Source of the DNA: Bacteroidota bacterium
GTDB taxonomy: Bacteria; Bacteroidota; Bacteroidia; Chitinophagales; Chitinophagaceae
Assembly (NCBI GenBank): GCA_023416995.1
Contig: JAEZGI010000018.1
Location: forward strand, 1-64,000
Direction of reading: 5' to 3'
DNA: 64,000 nucleotides
In this document: piece by piece, positions 1 to 8,406 of the stretch
How the letters are laid out: each line of letters starts with the position of its first letter
Numbering within the stretch: position 1 is the first letter of the stretch
Made by a program: the position numbers and the translations under genes
The notes under the pieces: model-generated
The model's database searches: none
What the model was told of the DNA's origin: nothing
The model's input: the letters and a program-made list of their open reading frames with translations, nothing else

Positions 1-1346
1 TTTTCATCTACCTTGAACCATAAACTTTCTTTTTTCAAACGCGCACCATTGCATTCGTTACAGGTACGTAGCTCCATAAATTGTTCAACCCATTCACGAA
101 GTGAATCACTGGTGCCACCACCAAACCAACGTTTCAACTGTGGTACGAGTCCTTCATATTCGGTACTATATATTTCGCTGCTTGCAACTGCTTCATCGAA
201 GTTCAGAATGTCCTCCCCTGACCCTGCTTCATTACCATAAAGAATGAGATTCATTGCTTTCTCACTCAATTCACTGATGGGTTTATCAAGACTGAATTTA
301 TGTTTGCGGGCAAGTTGTTGTACCTGTTTAAAGATCTGCGTTTCGCGTTCACCTCCGAGTGGTGCGATACCACCTTCATTGATACTATAAGATTTGTCAG
401 GTATGATCGCATCCAGGCTTATCTGGTAAACATTACCCAAACCTTTGCAAACAGGGCATGCACCATAAGGTGAGTTAAATGAAAATGAGTTCGGCGATGG
501 CTCTTCATAACTAAGTCCTGTGTCTTCACACATCAGTTGTTTACTGTACTGGATAACCTTGTTGTCATCATTTAGCAAAATAAACATCAGGTCCTTTCCC
601 GTTTGTAATGACTTCTGGACACTTTGACTTACACGCGCCTTCATATCGTCGGTTACCGCAAGACGATCTATCACAACTTCGATATCGTGTATCTTGTAAC
701 GGTCAACCTGCATCTTGGGAACAAGATCCTTCACTTCACCATCCACTCTAACCTTTACATATCCCTTCTTGCGGATATCTTCAAACAGTTCACGGTAATG
801 TCCTTTTCGTCCACGCACCAGCGGCGCAAGCAAACTGATTTTTTTACCCTTGAATTTTTTATAAAGATTATCAACGATCTCCTCTTCACTGAACTTAATC
901 ATCTTCTTCCCCGTGTGATAACTAAACGCCTCACCTATTCTTGCGTACAACAACCGCATGAAATCATATACCTCGGTGATGGTTCCAACAGTAGAACGGG
1001 GATTTTTATTGGTCGTTTTCTGTTCGATGGAAATCACTGGTGAAAGTCCAGTGATTTTGTCAACATCCGGACGCTCCATATCGCCAATGAATTGTCTTGC
1101 ATAAGCACCAAAACTTTCCATATAACGACGCTGGCCCTCTGCATAAATAGTATCAAATGCAAGTGATGATTTTCCACTTCCGCTGATGCCGGTTATAACT
1201 ACCAGTTTGTTTTTGGGTATGCTGATATCAATGTTCTTCAGGTTATGCACGCGTGCGCCAAACACCTCAATTAACTCTTCTTTCACAGTTCCATTGTTCT
1301 CACTCTGTATCTGCGTTTCAACGACTGTTTTTTTTCTTTTTGCCAT
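1..1346 (-). CDS. uvrA: UvrA, excinuclease ABC subunit A (N-terminal part, cut by window edge)
   Basis: This is the damage-recognition ATPase of nucleotide excision repair, which loads UvrB on damaged DNA. About 448 N-terminal residues are present; the C-terminal half lies beyond base 1. Translation from the ATG at 1346 shows Walker A (GISGSGKS, residues 53-60), the family segment FDTIYAEGQRRYMESFGAYA, and PRSTVGTITEVYDFMRLLYA. In the first zinc module only the second Cys pair (ACPVCKGLG) is intact. The first pair reads CEDT, so one Cys is missing, which I believe is usual in Bacteroidota. The CNEC motif of the signature region appears near the cut end. The N-terminus has about 24 extra polar residues before the conserved start. 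A TATCTTTG promoter element lies 18 bases upstream, and the gene diverges from the OmpA-like lipoprotein gene. The family call is very secure. Confidence 0.96.
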   Translation of the reverse strand, partial: MAKRKKTVVETQIQSENNGTVKEELIEVFGARVHNLKNIDISIPKNKLVVITGISGSGKSSLAFDTIYAEGQRRYMESFGAYARQFIGDMERPDVDKITGLSPVISIEQKTTNKNPRSTVGTITEVYDFMRLLYARIGEAFSYHTGKKMIKFSEEEIVDNLYKKFKGKKISLLAPLVRGRKGHYRELFEDIRKKGYVKVRVDGEVKDLVPKMQVDRYKIHDIEVVIDRLAVTDDMKARVSQSVQKSLQTGKDLMFILLNDDNKVIQYSKQLMCEDTGLSYEEPSPNSFSFNSPYGACPVCKGLGNVYQISLDAIIPDKSYSINEGGIAPLGGERETQIFKQVQQLARKHKFSLDKPISELSEKAMNLILYGNEAGSGEDILNFDEAVASSEIYSTEYEGLVPQLKRWFGGGTSDSLREWVEQFMELRTCNECNGARLKKESLWFKVDE

Positions 1347-1363
1347 AAACTTTTTGCGAAGCG

Positions 1364-1371
1364 CAAAGATA
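1364..1371 (-). promoter_or_regulatory. Candidate -7 promoter element of uvrA
   Basis: On the minus strand this reads TATCTTTG, an exact match to the Bacteroidota housekeeping -7 consensus TAnnTTTG. It is placed to start transcription about 10 bases before the uvrA ATG. I see no convincing TTG at the expected -33 distance, so the call rests on the -7 box and its position. Confidence 0.5.
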
Positions 1372-1458
1372 CGTACAAATAGCAGAAAGGGTGTTTGGGT
1401 ATTCTTAAAAGCGGTGGTATGACTTTTGTAAATCTCCGATCGGAACAAATTTAAACAT

Positions 1459-2130
1459 ATGAAAACGATTAAATTTTTAACCCTTTCGTTCGTGATGCTT
1501 GCAGTTGGATTATCCGGCTGTAAAAGTCTGAACAAAACACAAAAGGGTGCAGGTATTGGCGCTGTTGGTGGCGGCGCAGCAGGTGCTGTTATTGGTCGCG
1601 CTTCCGGAAATACCGCCCTTGGTGCCATCATCGGAGCAACAGTTGGTGGTGTAGCGGGTGCCGTTATCGGACGTCAGATGGACAAGCAGGCTGAAGAGAT
1701 CAAAAATGAAGTTCCCGGTGCGCAGGTGGAGCGTGTTGGTGAAGGTATCATCGTTGAATTCAACGATAAGATTCTCTTTGGTTTTGACAAGTCAGACCTA
1801 TCATCAGCTGCTGAAGCTAACCTCGACAAATTAAAGACAGTGCTTGACAAGTACCCCGACACAAACATCGAGATCCAGGGTCATACTGACAGTGATGGAA
1901 CCGATCGTTACAACATGACGCTATCAGAACGTCGTGCATCTTCAGTGGCAACTTATCTACGGGGTAAAGGCGTGCCTTCGTCAAGGATCGTTACCAAAGG
2001 TTTTGGTGAATCAGCGCCAAAGTATTCAAACGATTCTGAAGATGGCAAAAGCCAGAACAGACGAGTTGAATTTCTTATCACAGCGAACGAAAAAATGAAA
2101 TCAGAAGCAAAAAAAGAAGCCGGTAACTAA
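1459..2130 (+). CDS. OmpA-family lipoprotein with glycine-zipper domain
   Basis: This is an outer-membrane lipoprotein that probably anchors the envelope to peptidoglycan. Residues 1-20 form a lipoprotein signal peptide with lipobox LSGC, so Cys21 is the lipidated residue. Residues about 31-75 are a glycine-zipper segment (repeated GxxxG, for example GAVIG and GATVGGVAGAVIG). Residues about 95-210 are an OmpA C-terminal peptidoglycan-binding domain, with the signature IEIQGHTDSDGTDRYNMTLS and a conserved NRRVEF near the end. The lysine-rich tail is short. Its 223-residue length fits YiaD/Pal-like proteins. It is followed 32 bases later by a small beta-barrel gene and is probably co-transcribed with it. 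The start gives a clean signal peptide. Confidence 0.9.
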   Translation: MKTIKFLTLSFVMLAVGLSGCKSLNKTQKGAGIGAVGGGAAGAVIGRASGNTALGAIIGATVGGVAGAVIGRQMDKQAEEIKNEVPGAQVERVGEGIIVEFNDKILFGFDKSDLSSAAEANLDKLKTVLDKYPDTNIEIQGHTDSDGTDRYNMTLSERRASSVATYLRGKGVPSSRIVTKGFGESAPKYSNDSEDGKSQNRRVEFLITANEKMKSEAKKEAGN

Positions 2131-2162
2131 TCAATTAAAATCTGTAATCTAAAAAGACTATT

Positions 2163-2837
2163 ATGAAAAAAGTATCTCTATTGGTAACAGCAGCACTCGC
2201 TCTTTTATCATATAACGGAATCGCCCAGACACAAACTGTAACTGCAGGCGGAACTACCTTTGGAATCCGGGCCGGTGTTAACTTTCAAAATCTTAACGGT
2301 AAGGATGCTACCGGCGATAAACTTGAAAATAAACTCGTACCAAGGTTCCATGCCGGAGTAAACGCAGAAATACCCATTGCACCAGACTTTTATGTGCAAC
2401 CAGGTTTGTTATTCTCTACCAAAGGCGCAAAGATCGAAGATGGTCTTACCAACGATGATAAAGTTAATCTCAGTTATATCGAATTACCTGTAAACCTGCT
2501 TTACAAACCTGTATTAGGTTCAGGAAGGTTATTACTTGGTTTTGGTCCTTATGTTGCTTATGGACTTGGCGGCAAGTACAAAACGAGCCTGGGTGATGCT
2601 GATGTTAAATTCAAAGGTGAAGTAGATGCTGGCGATGATCCTGACAATTTTTACATGAAACCATTTGATGCCGGTGCAAATTTCCTGGTAGGATACGAGC
2701 TAAGTAACCGCATTTCCGCACAGTTGAATGCACAACTGGGTTTGCTGAATCTTTCGCCAGATTATAAAGCTTTACCAGATACGGATGCCAGGGTGGCCAA
2801 CACTGGTTTTGGTATCTCGGTCGGATACCGGTTTTAA
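2163..2837 (+). CDS. Outer-membrane beta-barrel protein (PorT/OMP_b-brl family)
   Basis: This is a predicted 224-residue outer-membrane barrel of unknown function. The N-terminus MKKVSLLVTAALALLSYNGIAQ is a Sec signal peptide, with cleavage after the Ala-Gln region typical of Bacteroidota. The mature part has alternating hydrophobic/polar strands (GIRAGVNFQNL, FYVQPGLLFSTKG, LLLGFGPYVAYGLGG, GFGISVGYRF). It ends in aromatic Phe, the usual C-terminal insertion signal of barrel proteins. This strand-and-Gly pattern is that of the OMP_b-brl_2 (PorT-like) group. It lies directly downstream of the OmpA-like lipoprotein gene. Only the fold is assigned; the role is unknown. Confidence 0.82.
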   Translation: MKKVSLLVTAALALLSYNGIAQTQTVTAGGTTFGIRAGVNFQNLNGKDATGDKLENKLVPRFHAGVNAEIPIAPDFYVQPGLLFSTKGAKIEDGLTNDDKVNLSYIELPVNLLYKPVLGSGRLLLGFGPYVAYGLGGKYKTSLGDADVKFKGEVDAGDDPDNFYMKPFDAGANFLVGYELSNRISAQLNAQLGLLNLSPDYKALPDTDARVANTGFGISVGYRF

Positions 2838-2856
2838 CAAAAAAATGTTGGCGTAA

Positions 2857-2887
2857 TTTGGCTGGATGGATTTTGCACCTATCTTTG
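2857..2887 (+). promoter_or_regulatory. Bacteroidota-type promoter for the methionine cluster
   Basis: TTTG at 2857-2860 and TATCTTTG at 2880-2887 are separated by exactly 19 bases, matching the -33/-7 architecture (TTTG, N19-21, TAnnTTTG) of the Bacteroidota primary sigma factor. It sits just before the SAM-I riboswitch, so transcription would begin near 2893 and run into the aptamer. Confidence 0.78.
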
Positions 2888-2906
2888 CACCAGTTCTTTA
2901 ATCATT

Positions 2907-3012
2907 CTTATCTAGAAAGGCTGAGGGTAATGGCCCTGGGAAGCCTTGACAACCTGTCGATCACATTGTGACGATAAGGTGCCAATTCCATCTCCGAAAG
3001 GAGGCAGATAAG
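2907..3012 (+). ncRNA. SAM-I (S-box) riboswitch aptamer
   Basis: The S-box core is visible: TTATCTAGAAAGGCTGAGGG, then GGCCCTGGGAAGCC, TTGACAACCTG, and an AAGGTGCCAATTCC block. The P1 helix is closed by CTTATCT (2907-2913) with AGATAAG (3006-3012). S-adenosylmethionine binding should stabilise P1. A terminator follows at 3049-3081. Bases 3010-3017 (AAGTCAGA) are perfectly complementary to 3056-3063 (TCTGACTT), so they can form an antiterminator that competes both with the 3' strand of P1 and with the left arm of the terminator. This is the textbook S-box off-switch and predicts repression of the downstream met genes when SAM is plentiful. Confidence 0.93.
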
Positions 3013-3048
3013 TCAGATTCCGTGCTAACAATATCGTCGACATATTTT

Positions 3049-3081
3049 AAGCTCTTCTGACTTTACGGAAGAGCTTTTTTT
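3049..3081 (+). terminator. SAM-riboswitch intrinsic terminator
   Basis: Stem AAGCTCTTC (3049-3057) pairs with GAAGAGCTT (3068-3076), followed by a run of T to 3081. It lies 37 bases after the aptamer and 94 bases before the first met gene, so it is the expression platform of the riboswitch rather than the end of a gene. Confidence 0.9.
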
Positions 3082-3174
3082 GTGCCCTGCAGAGCCAAAA
3101 ATTGCTGTATCCGCTGATAAGAAATGTTCAACCCGCCCTGGCGGAATTGTTAATCATTTTAAACAGTAAAACTC

Positions 3175-4371
3175 ATGCAGGACACAACAAAACTCATTCA
3201 CAGCATTCCCGTTGATGCTTTAACGGGGGCTATCTCCGTTCCAATTTATCAGACTTCTACTTTCGTACAGGAATCACCTGGGGTCAATAAAGGTTATGAC
3301 TATGCGCGCAGCGGAAATCCCACGCGTGCAGCACTTGAAGAGATCATCGCAAAACTTGAAGAAGGAAAGGTAGGTCTCGCGTTCGCCAGCGGGCTTGCGG
3401 CCATTGATACAGTATTGAAACTGCTGAAAAGTGGTGACGAAATCATTGCGGTTGATGATATCTATGGAGGTTCTTTCAGATTGTTCACACAGGTTTATGA
3501 GAAGTTTGGAGTAACGGTCCGTTATGTTGATGCCACCGATCCTGTTAACGTCTTCAACGCGGTAACACCGGCTACAAAACTTATCTGGATCGAAACGCCT
3601 ACCAACCCAACGCTGAAGATTGCCGATATCCAGGCCATCGCGCGTATTGCTCACGCCTCCAACTGTTTACTTTGCGTGGATAATACTTTTGCGTCACCGG
3701 CATTACAAAAACCTCTTTCGCTGGGAGCTGATATTGTAGTTCATTCGGCCACAAAATATCTTGGCGGACATAGCGATATCATTGCAGGGCTGATCGTTGC
3801 GCGTGACGAAGCGCTGGGTGCGAAACTAAAATTTCTGCAAAATGCTGCAGGCAATATACTTGGGCCGTTTGACAGTTGGTTATTGATCCGCGGCATTGAA
3901 ACCCTCCCCCTGCGGGTCCGTCAGCACTGCGAAAATGCACAACAGATAGCAGAATGGCTCCAGGCGCACCCTGCCGTTGCCAGCGTGTATTATCCAGGGT
4001 TAACATCACATCCAAATCACGAGGTAGCAAAAAAACAATCAAAAGCATTTGGAGGTATTATATCCTTTACCTTAGTAGATGATTCTGAGGAAGCTGCAGG
4101 CAAACTGGTAACAGGAACAAAACTTTTCAAACTGGCTGAAAGTTTGGGTGGGATCAAAAGTTTGCTTTGTCATCCGGCCCAAATGACCCACAAGTCTATA
4201 CCAGTTGAAAAGCGGCGTGCAGCGGGAGTTTCAGATAGTCTTATAAGGCTCAGTGTTGGACTTGAAGATGCCAGCGACCTGGTAAATGATCTGAAAGAAG
4301 CGCTTGAAGAAGTTTCGAAAAATAACACAATCGTAGAAAATCAAAACAGAAACGCTCAGTTAACTTTGTAA
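3175..4371 (+). CDS. metB: Cystathionine gamma-synthase-like PLP enzyme
   Basis: A Cys/Met metabolism PLP-dependent enzyme of 398 residues. The PLP lysine is K194 in HSATKYLGGHS, and the cofactor-binding pattern YARSGNPTR (about residues 43-51) and DNTF (169-172) are present. The likely reaction is condensation of an acylated homoserine with cysteine to cystathionine. Cystathionine beta- or gamma-lyase activity cannot be excluded, since the subfamilies share these motifs. It is the first gene behind the SAM riboswitch and is followed 56 bases later by metY. This position argues for a methionine biosynthetic role rather than reverse transsulfuration. Confidence 0.82.
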   Translation: MQDTTKLIHSIPVDALTGAISVPIYQTSTFVQESPGVNKGYDYARSGNPTRAALEEIIAKLEEGKVGLAFASGLAAIDTVLKLLKSGDEIIAVDDIYGGSFRLFTQVYEKFGVTVRYVDATDPVNVFNAVTPATKLIWIETPTNPTLKIADIQAIARIAHASNCLLCVDNTFASPALQKPLSLGADIVVHSATKYLGGHSDIIAGLIVARDEALGAKLKFLQNAAGNILGPFDSWLLIRGIETLPLRVRQHCENAQQIAEWLQAHPAVASVYYPGLTSHPNHEVAKKQSKAFGGIISFTLVDDSEEAAGKLVTGTKLFKLAESLGGIKSLLCHPAQMTHKSIPVEKRRAAGVSDSLIRLSVGLEDASDLVNDLKEALEEVSKNNTIVENQNRNAQLTL

Positions 4372-4427
4372 CCCATTTTTTCAATACAACGAATGCTTTA
4401 AGAATTCAAACGTTAAAAAAAACAACC

Positions 4428-5750
4428 ATGAGTCAACATCATTTTGAAACGCTTCAACTGCATGCCGGTCAACAGATCGATCCAACCACCAAATCGCGTG
4501 CGGTGCCAATCTATCAAACTACCTCCTATGGATTCGATAACTCCGAACACGCTGCCAGCCTTTTTGGTCTTCGTGCTTTTGGAAACATTTACACCCGTAT
4601 CATGAATCCGACAACGGATGTGTTTGAACAAAGGATCGCCGCTTTGGAAGGTGGCGTGGCAGCACTGGCTGTTGGCTCGGGACAGGCTGCTCAGTTCCTG
4701 GCTTTAAATAACATCCTGCAGGCCGGTGATAATTTTGTAACCTCTCCGTTTCTTTATGGCGGTACTTACAACCAGTTCAAAGTTGCTTTCAAAAGACTTG
4801 GAATAGAAGCGCGCTTTGCTGATGACGATAATGTTGAAAGCTTTGTAAAAAAGATTGACAAAAACACAAAAGCGATTTACCTGGAAACAATCGGAAATCC
4901 AAGACTGAATATTCCTGATTTTGAGAAGTTCGGAGCGTTGGCGAAGGAATATGATCTTCCCCTGGTTGTTGATAATACTTTCGGAGCAGGTGGCTATCTC
5001 TTCCGCCCATTGGAATGGGGCGCTAATATCGTGGTTGAATCGGCCACCAAATGGATCGGCGGACATGGAACTACGATCGGTGGTGTTATTGTAGATGGTG
5101 GTAATTACAATTGGGGTAATGGTAAATTCACACAATTCACAGAGCCTTCTGAAGGTTATCATGGTCTGAAGTTCTGGGATGTGTTTGGTGAAGGAAATCC
5201 ATTGGGGCTGCCAAATATTGCTTTCTCGATCCGTGCACGGGTAGAAGGTCTTCGCGATTTCGGCGCTTCACAAAGTCCGTTCAATGCCTTCCTTTTATTG
5301 CAAGGTGTTGAAACGCTTTCTCTGAGAGCTGATCGCCATGTTGAAAACGCATTGAAGCTGGCTCAATGGCTCGAAGCACATCCGCAGGTCGAGTTCGTAC
5401 AATACCCAGGATTGAAATCAAGTCCTTATCATGAACTTGCACGTAAATATCTCACCCGCGGATTCGGTGGTGTTCTGAACTTTGGGATCAAAGGTGGAAA
5501 AGAAAATGCGAGTAAGTTTATTGACGGTCTTAAGCTTGTAAGCCATCTAGCAAATGTTGGTGATGCGAAAACGCTCGCTATTCACCCGGCATCCACAACA
5601 CACGAACAGTTAAGCGAAGCAGAACAAAAGGCTTCTGGTGTTGAAGCAAACCAGATCAGGATCAGCGTTGGTCTTGAACACATCGATGACATCAAAGCTG
5701 ATTTTGAACAAGCGTTTAGCACAGTTTTTTCTAAAGAACTTGCAGGATAA
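4428..5750 (+). CDS. metY: O-acetylhomoserine sulfhydrylase (aminocarboxypropyltransferase)
   Basis: This enzyme makes homocysteine directly from O-acetylhomoserine and sulfide, using PLP. At 440 residues it has the long form typical of MetY, with insertions relative to the 390-400 residue cystathionine enzymes. The PLP lysine is K208 in VESATKWIGGHG. The N-terminus FETLQLHAGQQIDPTTKSRA and IYTRIMNPT are characteristic of MetY. It lies between the metB-like gene and metX in the riboswitch-controlled cluster, so sulfide produced by the sulfate operon at the other end of this window has a direct acceptor enzyme here. Confidence 0.93.
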   Translation: MSQHHFETLQLHAGQQIDPTTKSRAVPIYQTTSYGFDNSEHAASLFGLRAFGNIYTRIMNPTTDVFEQRIAALEGGVAALAVGSGQAAQFLALNNILQAGDNFVTSPFLYGGTYNQFKVAFKRLGIEARFADDDNVESFVKKIDKNTKAIYLETIGNPRLNIPDFEKFGALAKEYDLPLVVDNTFGAGGYLFRPLEWGANIVVESATKWIGGHGTTIGGVIVDGGNYNWGNGKFTQFTEPSEGYHGLKFWDVFGEGNPLGLPNIAFSIRARVEGLRDFGASQSPFNAFLLLQGVETLSLRADRHVENALKLAQWLEAHPQVEFVQYPGLKSSPYHELARKYLTRGFGGVLNFGIKGGKENASKFIDGLKLVSHLANVGDAKTLAIHPASTTHEQLSEAEQKASGVEANQIRISVGLEHIDDIKADFEQAFSTVFSKELAG

Positions 5751-5765
5751 TTTAGTTTTCATAAT

Positions 5766-5808
5766 GCCATTCCGGGCTATACTTATAGTGCCGGAATGGC
5801 TTTCTCTT
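5766..5808 (+). terminator. Stem-loop between metY and metX
   Basis: GCCATTCCGG (5766-5775) and CCGGAATGGC (5791-5800) form a perfect 10-bp stem with a 15-base loop, followed by TTTCTCTT. The T tract is interrupted, so this may be a leaky terminator or an mRNA-stabilising intercistronic hairpin that lowers metX expression relative to metY. Which one it is cannot be told from sequence. Confidence 0.5.
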
Positions 5809-5822
5809 AAACAAACCCTGAG

Positions 5823-6872
5823 ATGCCCCTTTCTGTTTTTACTTATGACGATGCGCTGTTACTGGAAAGCGGCAAAACCTTGAATGGTTATCATCTGTGT
5901 TACTCAACCTTTGGCAATTTAAACGAAGAGGGCGATAACGTAATCTGGATCTTTCATGCGCTCACTGCCAATAGCGACCCTACTGACTGGTGGTCTGGCC
6001 TGGTTGGTGATGGTAAATTGTTCGACCCCGCGGAACACTTTATTGTTTGCGTAAACATGCCGGGTAGTTGTTATGGAAGCATTGGTCCGCTGGATAACAA
6101 ACCCGGAACAAATGAACGCTGGTATCATGATTTTCCGTTGTTTACTCCACGTGATATGATCCGTTGCTATCAGCCACTGCGTCGTGAACTGGGAATAAAG
6201 AAAATAAAAGCGGGTCTTGGTGGATCAATGGGTGGCCAGCAATTGCTGGAATGGGCCGTTGAAGAACCAAACTTGTTTGAATACATAATACCTATTGCAA
6301 CAAACGCTTCTCATTCACCCTGGGGCATTGCGTTTAATGCATCTCAGAGACTCGCCATTGAGATGGATAGCACCTGGCACGAAAAGAGCCCTACCGCCGG
6401 CATTACAGGTATGAAGGTGGCGCGTGGATTTGCACTGATCTCCTACCGGCATTACACAACTTACGGTAAGGGACAAACGGAGCATGATGGCGCCCTGCTG
6501 GACGGTTTTAAAAGTGAGTCGTACCAACGATACCAGGGTGAAAAACTTGCCAAACGCTTTAACGCATTCAGCTATTATTTCTTAAGCAAAAGCATGGACA
6601 GTCATAACCTTGGCCGGTCAAGAGGCGGTGTGCAACAGGCATTGCAAACTATCACCGCAAAAACGCTTTCAATAGCTATTGAAACCGATATACTTTTCCC
6701 GCCGGAAGAACAACGATTGATTGCTGACCATATTCCAGGCGCCCGTTTTGCTATTATTCAATCACCTTATGGACATGACGGTTTTTTACTGGAGTTTGAT
6801 CAGCTTGAACCTTTGATACGGAGCTTTATGGGCATGCCGATGGTTGTTGATAAACAAAGCCTGAAGAATTAA
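5823..6872 (+). CDS. metX: Homoserine O-acetyltransferase (first copy)
   Basis: An alpha/beta-hydrolase acyltransferase of 349 residues that activates homoserine for sulfur incorporation. The nucleophile is Ser135 in GLGGSMGGQQ. The acid Asp lies in ETDILFPP and the His in YGHDGFLLE. The segments FHALTANSDPTDWW and NMPGSCYGSIGP match the oxyanion and tunnel regions of MetX. Specificity for acetyl- versus succinyl-CoA cannot be read with certainty, but pairing with metY suggests acetyl-CoA. A second, distinct copy lies at 56867-57928. The gene is third in the riboswitch cluster and is followed by a 128-base gap with its own promoter. Confidence 0.92.
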   Translation: MPLSVFTYDDALLLESGKTLNGYHLCYSTFGNLNEEGDNVIWIFHALTANSDPTDWWSGLVGDGKLFDPAEHFIVCVNMPGSCYGSIGPLDNKPGTNERWYHDFPLFTPRDMIRCYQPLRRELGIKKIKAGLGGSMGGQQLLEWAVEEPNLFEYIIPIATNASHSPWGIAFNASQRLAIEMDSTWHEKSPTAGITGMKVARGFALISYRHYTTYGKGQTEHDGALLDGFKSESYQRYQGEKLAKRFNAFSYYFLSKSMDSHNLGRSRGGVQQALQTITAKTLSIAIETDILFPPEEQRLIADHIPGARFAIIQSPYGHDGFLLEFDQLEPLIRSFMGMPMVVDKQSLKN

Positions 6873-6938
6873 CAAACCACAACATGCAGATTATCAAATC
6901 AATGCCATGTGAATATAATGTCGTGCAGCCGCATACAA

Positions 6939-6969
6939 TTGTAAATGCACTGCCTAACACGTAAATTTG
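6939..6969 (+). promoter_or_regulatory. Promoter for hom, independent of the SAM riboswitch
   Basis: TTG at 6939-6941 and TAAATTTG at 6962-6969 are spaced by 20 bases, an exact Bacteroidota promoter match. Predicted transcription start is about 25 bases before the hom ATG. It would allow homoserine dehydrogenase to be made when the riboswitch shuts off the upstream genes. Confidence 0.7.
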
Positions 6970-7000
6970 CAAACCACATTTTAATTTCAATAAAGTATTC

Positions 7001-8257
7001 ATGGACGCACATAAACAATTAATCATCGGAATGTTTGGCTTCGGTGTAGTAGGAGAAGGATTGTACAAAGTGTTGCAGCAAACGCCCTCATTGAAAGCCT
7101 CCATAAAAAAGGTTTGTATCAAAAACCCTGGCAAACCAAGAAGCGCTCCCGCAGAACTGTTCACAACCGATAAGGATATACTGTTGAATGATCCTGAAAT
7201 AAATGTAATCGTTGAAGTTATTGATGATGCAAATGCTGCTTTCGATATCGTATCAACAGCCTTACGCAATAACAAATCTGTTGTCAGCGCAAGCAAAAAA
7301 ATGATTGCAGAGCATCTACCGGAAATTTTGCAATTGCAGCAGGACACAGGAGAATCGTTTTTATGCGAAGCAGCGGCATGCGCATCGATTCCCGTGATCA
7401 GGAACCTCGAAGAATATTATGACAATGATCTGCTTCATTCAATCAAAGCTATTGTAAACGGATCTACAAACTTTATCCTGACAAGGATGTTTGAAGATAA
7501 ACTTGAGTTCAAAGCGGCGCTGGTACTTGCACAACAACTTGGTTTTGCTGAAAGTAATCCTAAGCTCGATGTGGAAGGATATGATGCCGTGAACAAATGG
7601 GCCTTCCTGTTAACACATGCTTATGGCATTGTTGAACATCCGGATAATATTGTGTTTAACGGAATTCAGAATATACAATCAGGTGATGCAGTAGTTGCAC
7701 ACGAAAAACATTTCGACATCAAACTGGTGGCTCAGGCCAAAAAACTGAGCAGCGGTAAAGTGGCAGCATTTGTATTACCACAGTTCGTTAAACAGGACGA
7801 CCACCTTGCCTTTGTGAAAAACGAATACAACGGTGTTGTGATTGAGAGTGGGTTTGCCGACAAACAATTCTTTTATGGAAAGGGTGCCGGAAGTTTCCCT
7901 ACTGCTTCTGCCGTATTGAGCGATCTGTCTGCACTCCGTTACCAATACAGGTACGAATACAAGAAATTGTATCATCATACCCCACATGAGCTGAGCAATG
8001 AATTTTATGTGCGTGTATATGTGAGTTTTGATGATTGGAAATATATACCAAGAGATAATTTTGAATGGATAGAAGAATGGCACGCACAGGAAGAACGCAA
8101 ATACCTTGTAGGTGTGGTTCATTTCCGTGAGTTGAAAGAGAAGACCTGGTGGCATGAAAACAGTACATCTTTGATCTTGTTTCCTGAACCAATCATTGAG
8201 GATATCGAGATCCGCAAGCTTAAAAAGAAAAGCCTGGAACTAGCCGGCGTTATCTAG
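7001..8257 (+). CDS. hom: Monofunctional homoserine dehydrogenase
   Basis: Reduces aspartate semialdehyde to homoserine with NAD(P)H. The Rossmann motif GFGVVGEG is at residues 13-20. The catalytic-region signature is recognisable in IVNGSTNFILTRM, followed by AESNPKLDVEGYDAVNKW, which holds the conserved D-V-x-G-x-D-A-x-x-K. The 418-residue length leaves about 100 C-terminal residues (from about 320) of uncertain fold. They could be an ACT-like regulatory domain but I cannot confirm that. It is the second homoserine dehydrogenase in the window, the other being fused in ThrA at 11748-14204. Placement in the met cluster suggests it supplies homoserine for methionine. Confidence 0.92.
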   Translation: MDAHKQLIIGMFGFGVVGEGLYKVLQQTPSLKASIKKVCIKNPGKPRSAPAELFTTDKDILLNDPEINVIVEVIDDANAAFDIVSTALRNNKSVVSASKKMIAEHLPEILQLQQDTGESFLCEAAACASIPVIRNLEEYYDNDLLHSIKAIVNGSTNFILTRMFEDKLEFKAALVLAQQLGFAESNPKLDVEGYDAVNKWAFLLTHAYGIVEHPDNIVFNGIQNIQSGDAVVAHEKHFDIKLVAQAKKLSSGKVAAFVLPQFVKQDDHLAFVKNEYNGVVIESGFADKQFFYGKGAGSFPTASAVLSDLSALRYQYRYEYKKLYHHTPHELSNEFYVRVYVSFDDWKYIPRDNFEWIEEWHAQEERKYLVGVVHFRELKEKTWWHENSTSLILFPEPIIEDIEIRKLKKKSLELAGVI

Positions 8258-8298
8258 ATAAGATTTTTAATTATACTATATTCTTCGGCTTAATAAAG

Positions 8299-8351
8299 CT
8301 TATCAATAAAAAAAGCGGATGTGTTGAACCATCCGCTTTTTTATTGATAAG
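8299..8351. terminator. Bidirectional terminator between hom and the DUF2167 gene
   Basis: A long inverted repeat: CTTATCAAT-A7-GCGGATG pairs with CATCCGC-T6-ATTGATAAG around an 8-base loop. A and T runs flank the GC core on both strands, so it can terminate both the plus-strand met cluster and the minus-strand DUF2167 gene. Confidence 0.88.
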
Positions 8352-8406
8352 TTTTTGAGTGCTCTTTTACCCTTGTATCGAGTTAAAACAGAAAAGCACT
8401 TAACGA

